From the NCBI GenBank assembly GCA_963576725.1, contig OY755237.1:66746269-66810268 (forward strand): a DNA stretch of 64,000 nucleotides, read 5' to 3'. The notes under the pieces are model-generated. The model had not been told where the DNA came from and made no database searches. It saw nothing but the letters and a program-made list of their open reading frames with translations. Both the position numbers and the translations under genes were made by a program. Positions within the stretch are counted from its first letter, which is position 1. The number at the start of each line of letters is the position of its first letter. Shown here one piece after another: positions 63,527 through 64,000 of this stretch. The stretch comes from Azorinus chamasolen (lineage: Eukaryota > Mollusca > Bivalvia > Cardiida > Solecurtidae).

Positions 63527-63596
63527 CTTAGATGCAAGCAGTGTCATATGATACATGTATGCACCATATCTGGAGGTCTTTTTTTTAATACTTTAG

Positions 63597-63797
63597 GAGG
63601 ATGAGGATGATTCCCCACAAGGAGCTATGGGCCGATCATTTACCCCAGACATTACAGAGAATCTTGATGAATTTGTTTCGAAGCCAGCACCACAAGGAGT
63701 CACAATTAAGTGCAGGATCACGAGGGATAAGAAAGGGGTGGATAGGGGCATATACCCAACATACTTCCTCCATATGGAGAGAGACGATGGGAAAAAG
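63597..63797 (+). CDS. TUB/TULP-like: Tubby-family gene, exon starting the C-terminal tubby domain
   Basis: The acceptor is TACTTTAG and the donor is GTGAGC. The exon is 201 nt (67 codons), phase 0 at both ends. It starts with an acidic run (EDEDDSPQG), continues [13 protein letters not shown], and then gives the family signature [14 protein letters not shown] and [15 protein letters not shown]. This is the beginning of the tubby barrel, which binds PI(4,5)P2 at the plasma membrane. The lysine/arginine residues that contact the lipid lie in the following segment, outside the window. The exon ends right after DDGKK, just before the conserved segment VFLLAGRKRKK would be expected. It is the anchor for the gene identification. 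Overlapping frames on either strand are shadows. Confidence 0.98.
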
Positions 63798-64000
63798 GTG
63801 AGCTATATACATGTATAGACATAAGTGTTTTTGAGTTTGTATGTTATATCTGTTTTTCAAAAAAAGTCAAAGTATTAGCCTTGGTGCCATCATTGATATT
63901 GTTGTCGAGCAAATACATCAACCTCAGTACATCCATCAAACTTCACACACTTATTCACCGTTATAACAGCCACAATCTGTCATACATATGTACAGAGTTA
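63798..64000. other. Start of the next tubby intron
   Basis: After the donor GTGAGC. ATCATTGATATTGTTGTCGAGCAAATACATC... shows no element end. Confidence 0.5.

Larger units (their letters stand above)
2452..63797 (+). other. TUB/TULP-like: Tubby/TULP-family gene locus, partial (four exons seen)
   Basis: Four exons on the + strand chain in one reading frame. Exon 2452-2595 is entered and left at phase 1, 8969-9157 likewise, 41341-41540 is entered at phase 1 and left at phase 0, and 63597-63797 is entered at phase 0. All four have AG acceptors and GT donors. Tubby proteins are membrane phosphoinositide-binding adaptors. In vertebrates they pair an N-terminal IFT-A-binding segment with a C-terminal tubby barrel and carry receptors into cilia. 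Here the exons supply a low-complexity charged linker followed by the first strands of the barrel. The rest of the barrel lies past the right edge. The IFT-A-binding N terminus was not found, so it is probably upstream. The introns are about 6.4, 32.2 and 22.1 kb and are filled with transposons. Confidence 0.93.

Noticed and set aside
1..64000. Short repeats with spacers resembling a CRISPR array
   Set aside because: The hairpin repeats are dispersed irregularly, vary in length and have transposon ends with TTAA, TA or 8-bp duplications. The locus is a spliced animal gene.
1..64000. LTR retrotransposons, LINE reverse transcriptase or tRNA-derived SINEs
   Set aside because: No long terminal repeats, no YXDD-type reverse transcriptase frames and no A/B-box heads were found by eye. 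Heavily decayed copies could be missed.

Overview
The window looks like intron-rich, AT-rich, repeat-saturated animal DNA. Bacterial gene density, operons and ribosome binding sites are absent. The one host gene I can support is a tubby/TULP-family gene on the + strand, seen as four exons with consensus splice sites and compatible phases: 2452-2595, 8969-9157, 41341-41540 and 63597-63797. The last exon encodes the unmistakable start of the C-terminal tubby domain. The gene continues past the right edge, and its 5' end lies upstream or was not recognised. The protein, together with bivalve-style minisatellite elements (GGTCA-rich repeats, TGCCCCC-ended repeats, CGCCCGTC-ended repeats), suggests a mollusc, most likely a bivalve. 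I cannot name the species.

The three introns (about 6.4, 32.2 and 22.1 kb) are almost entirely small non-autonomous DNA transposons (MITEs) and minisatellites. The names below are mine. PB-A to PB-E are TTAA-flanked, piggyBac-like MITEs with CCCTTT-type ends and a long central hairpin. PG-1 to PG-5 are TA-flanked, pogo/Tigger-like elements starting CAGT. HT-1 and HT-2 are hAT-like elements with CAGAG or TAGAG ends. There are also perfect hairpin elements and dispersed hairpin cores. Insertions are nested up to three deep, and many TTAA elements abut and share one TTAA.

Layout: 1-2451 nested MITEs; 2452 exon; 2.6-8.9 kb MITEs plus an eight-unit AGGTCA-rich minisatellite; 8969 exon; 9.2-41.3 kb dense MITEs, three further minisatellite-type elements, a GC-rich 138-bp palindrome and a 913-bp pogo-like element; 41341 exon, with a MITE starting in its splice donor; 41.5-63.6 kb the last intron. 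That intron contains the most striking object. One PB-A MITE is split into a left half ending at 44119 and a right half starting at 62739. The 18,619 bp between them are bounded by matching inverted ends (AGTCATAATAT...) and a TTAA on each side. I read this as a single very large TTAA-type transposon, swollen by later insertions. It carries inward-facing, CpG-rich coding fragments near both ends. Inside it sits a second element (51741-57663) with a GTATAAT target duplication, opposed arrays of a TTTCGCTAC motif at its ends, and about 5.5 kb of TACTAGTA-type satellite.

Coordinates were read by eye. Ends of well-preserved elements are near exact; ends of degraded copies may be off by several bases.
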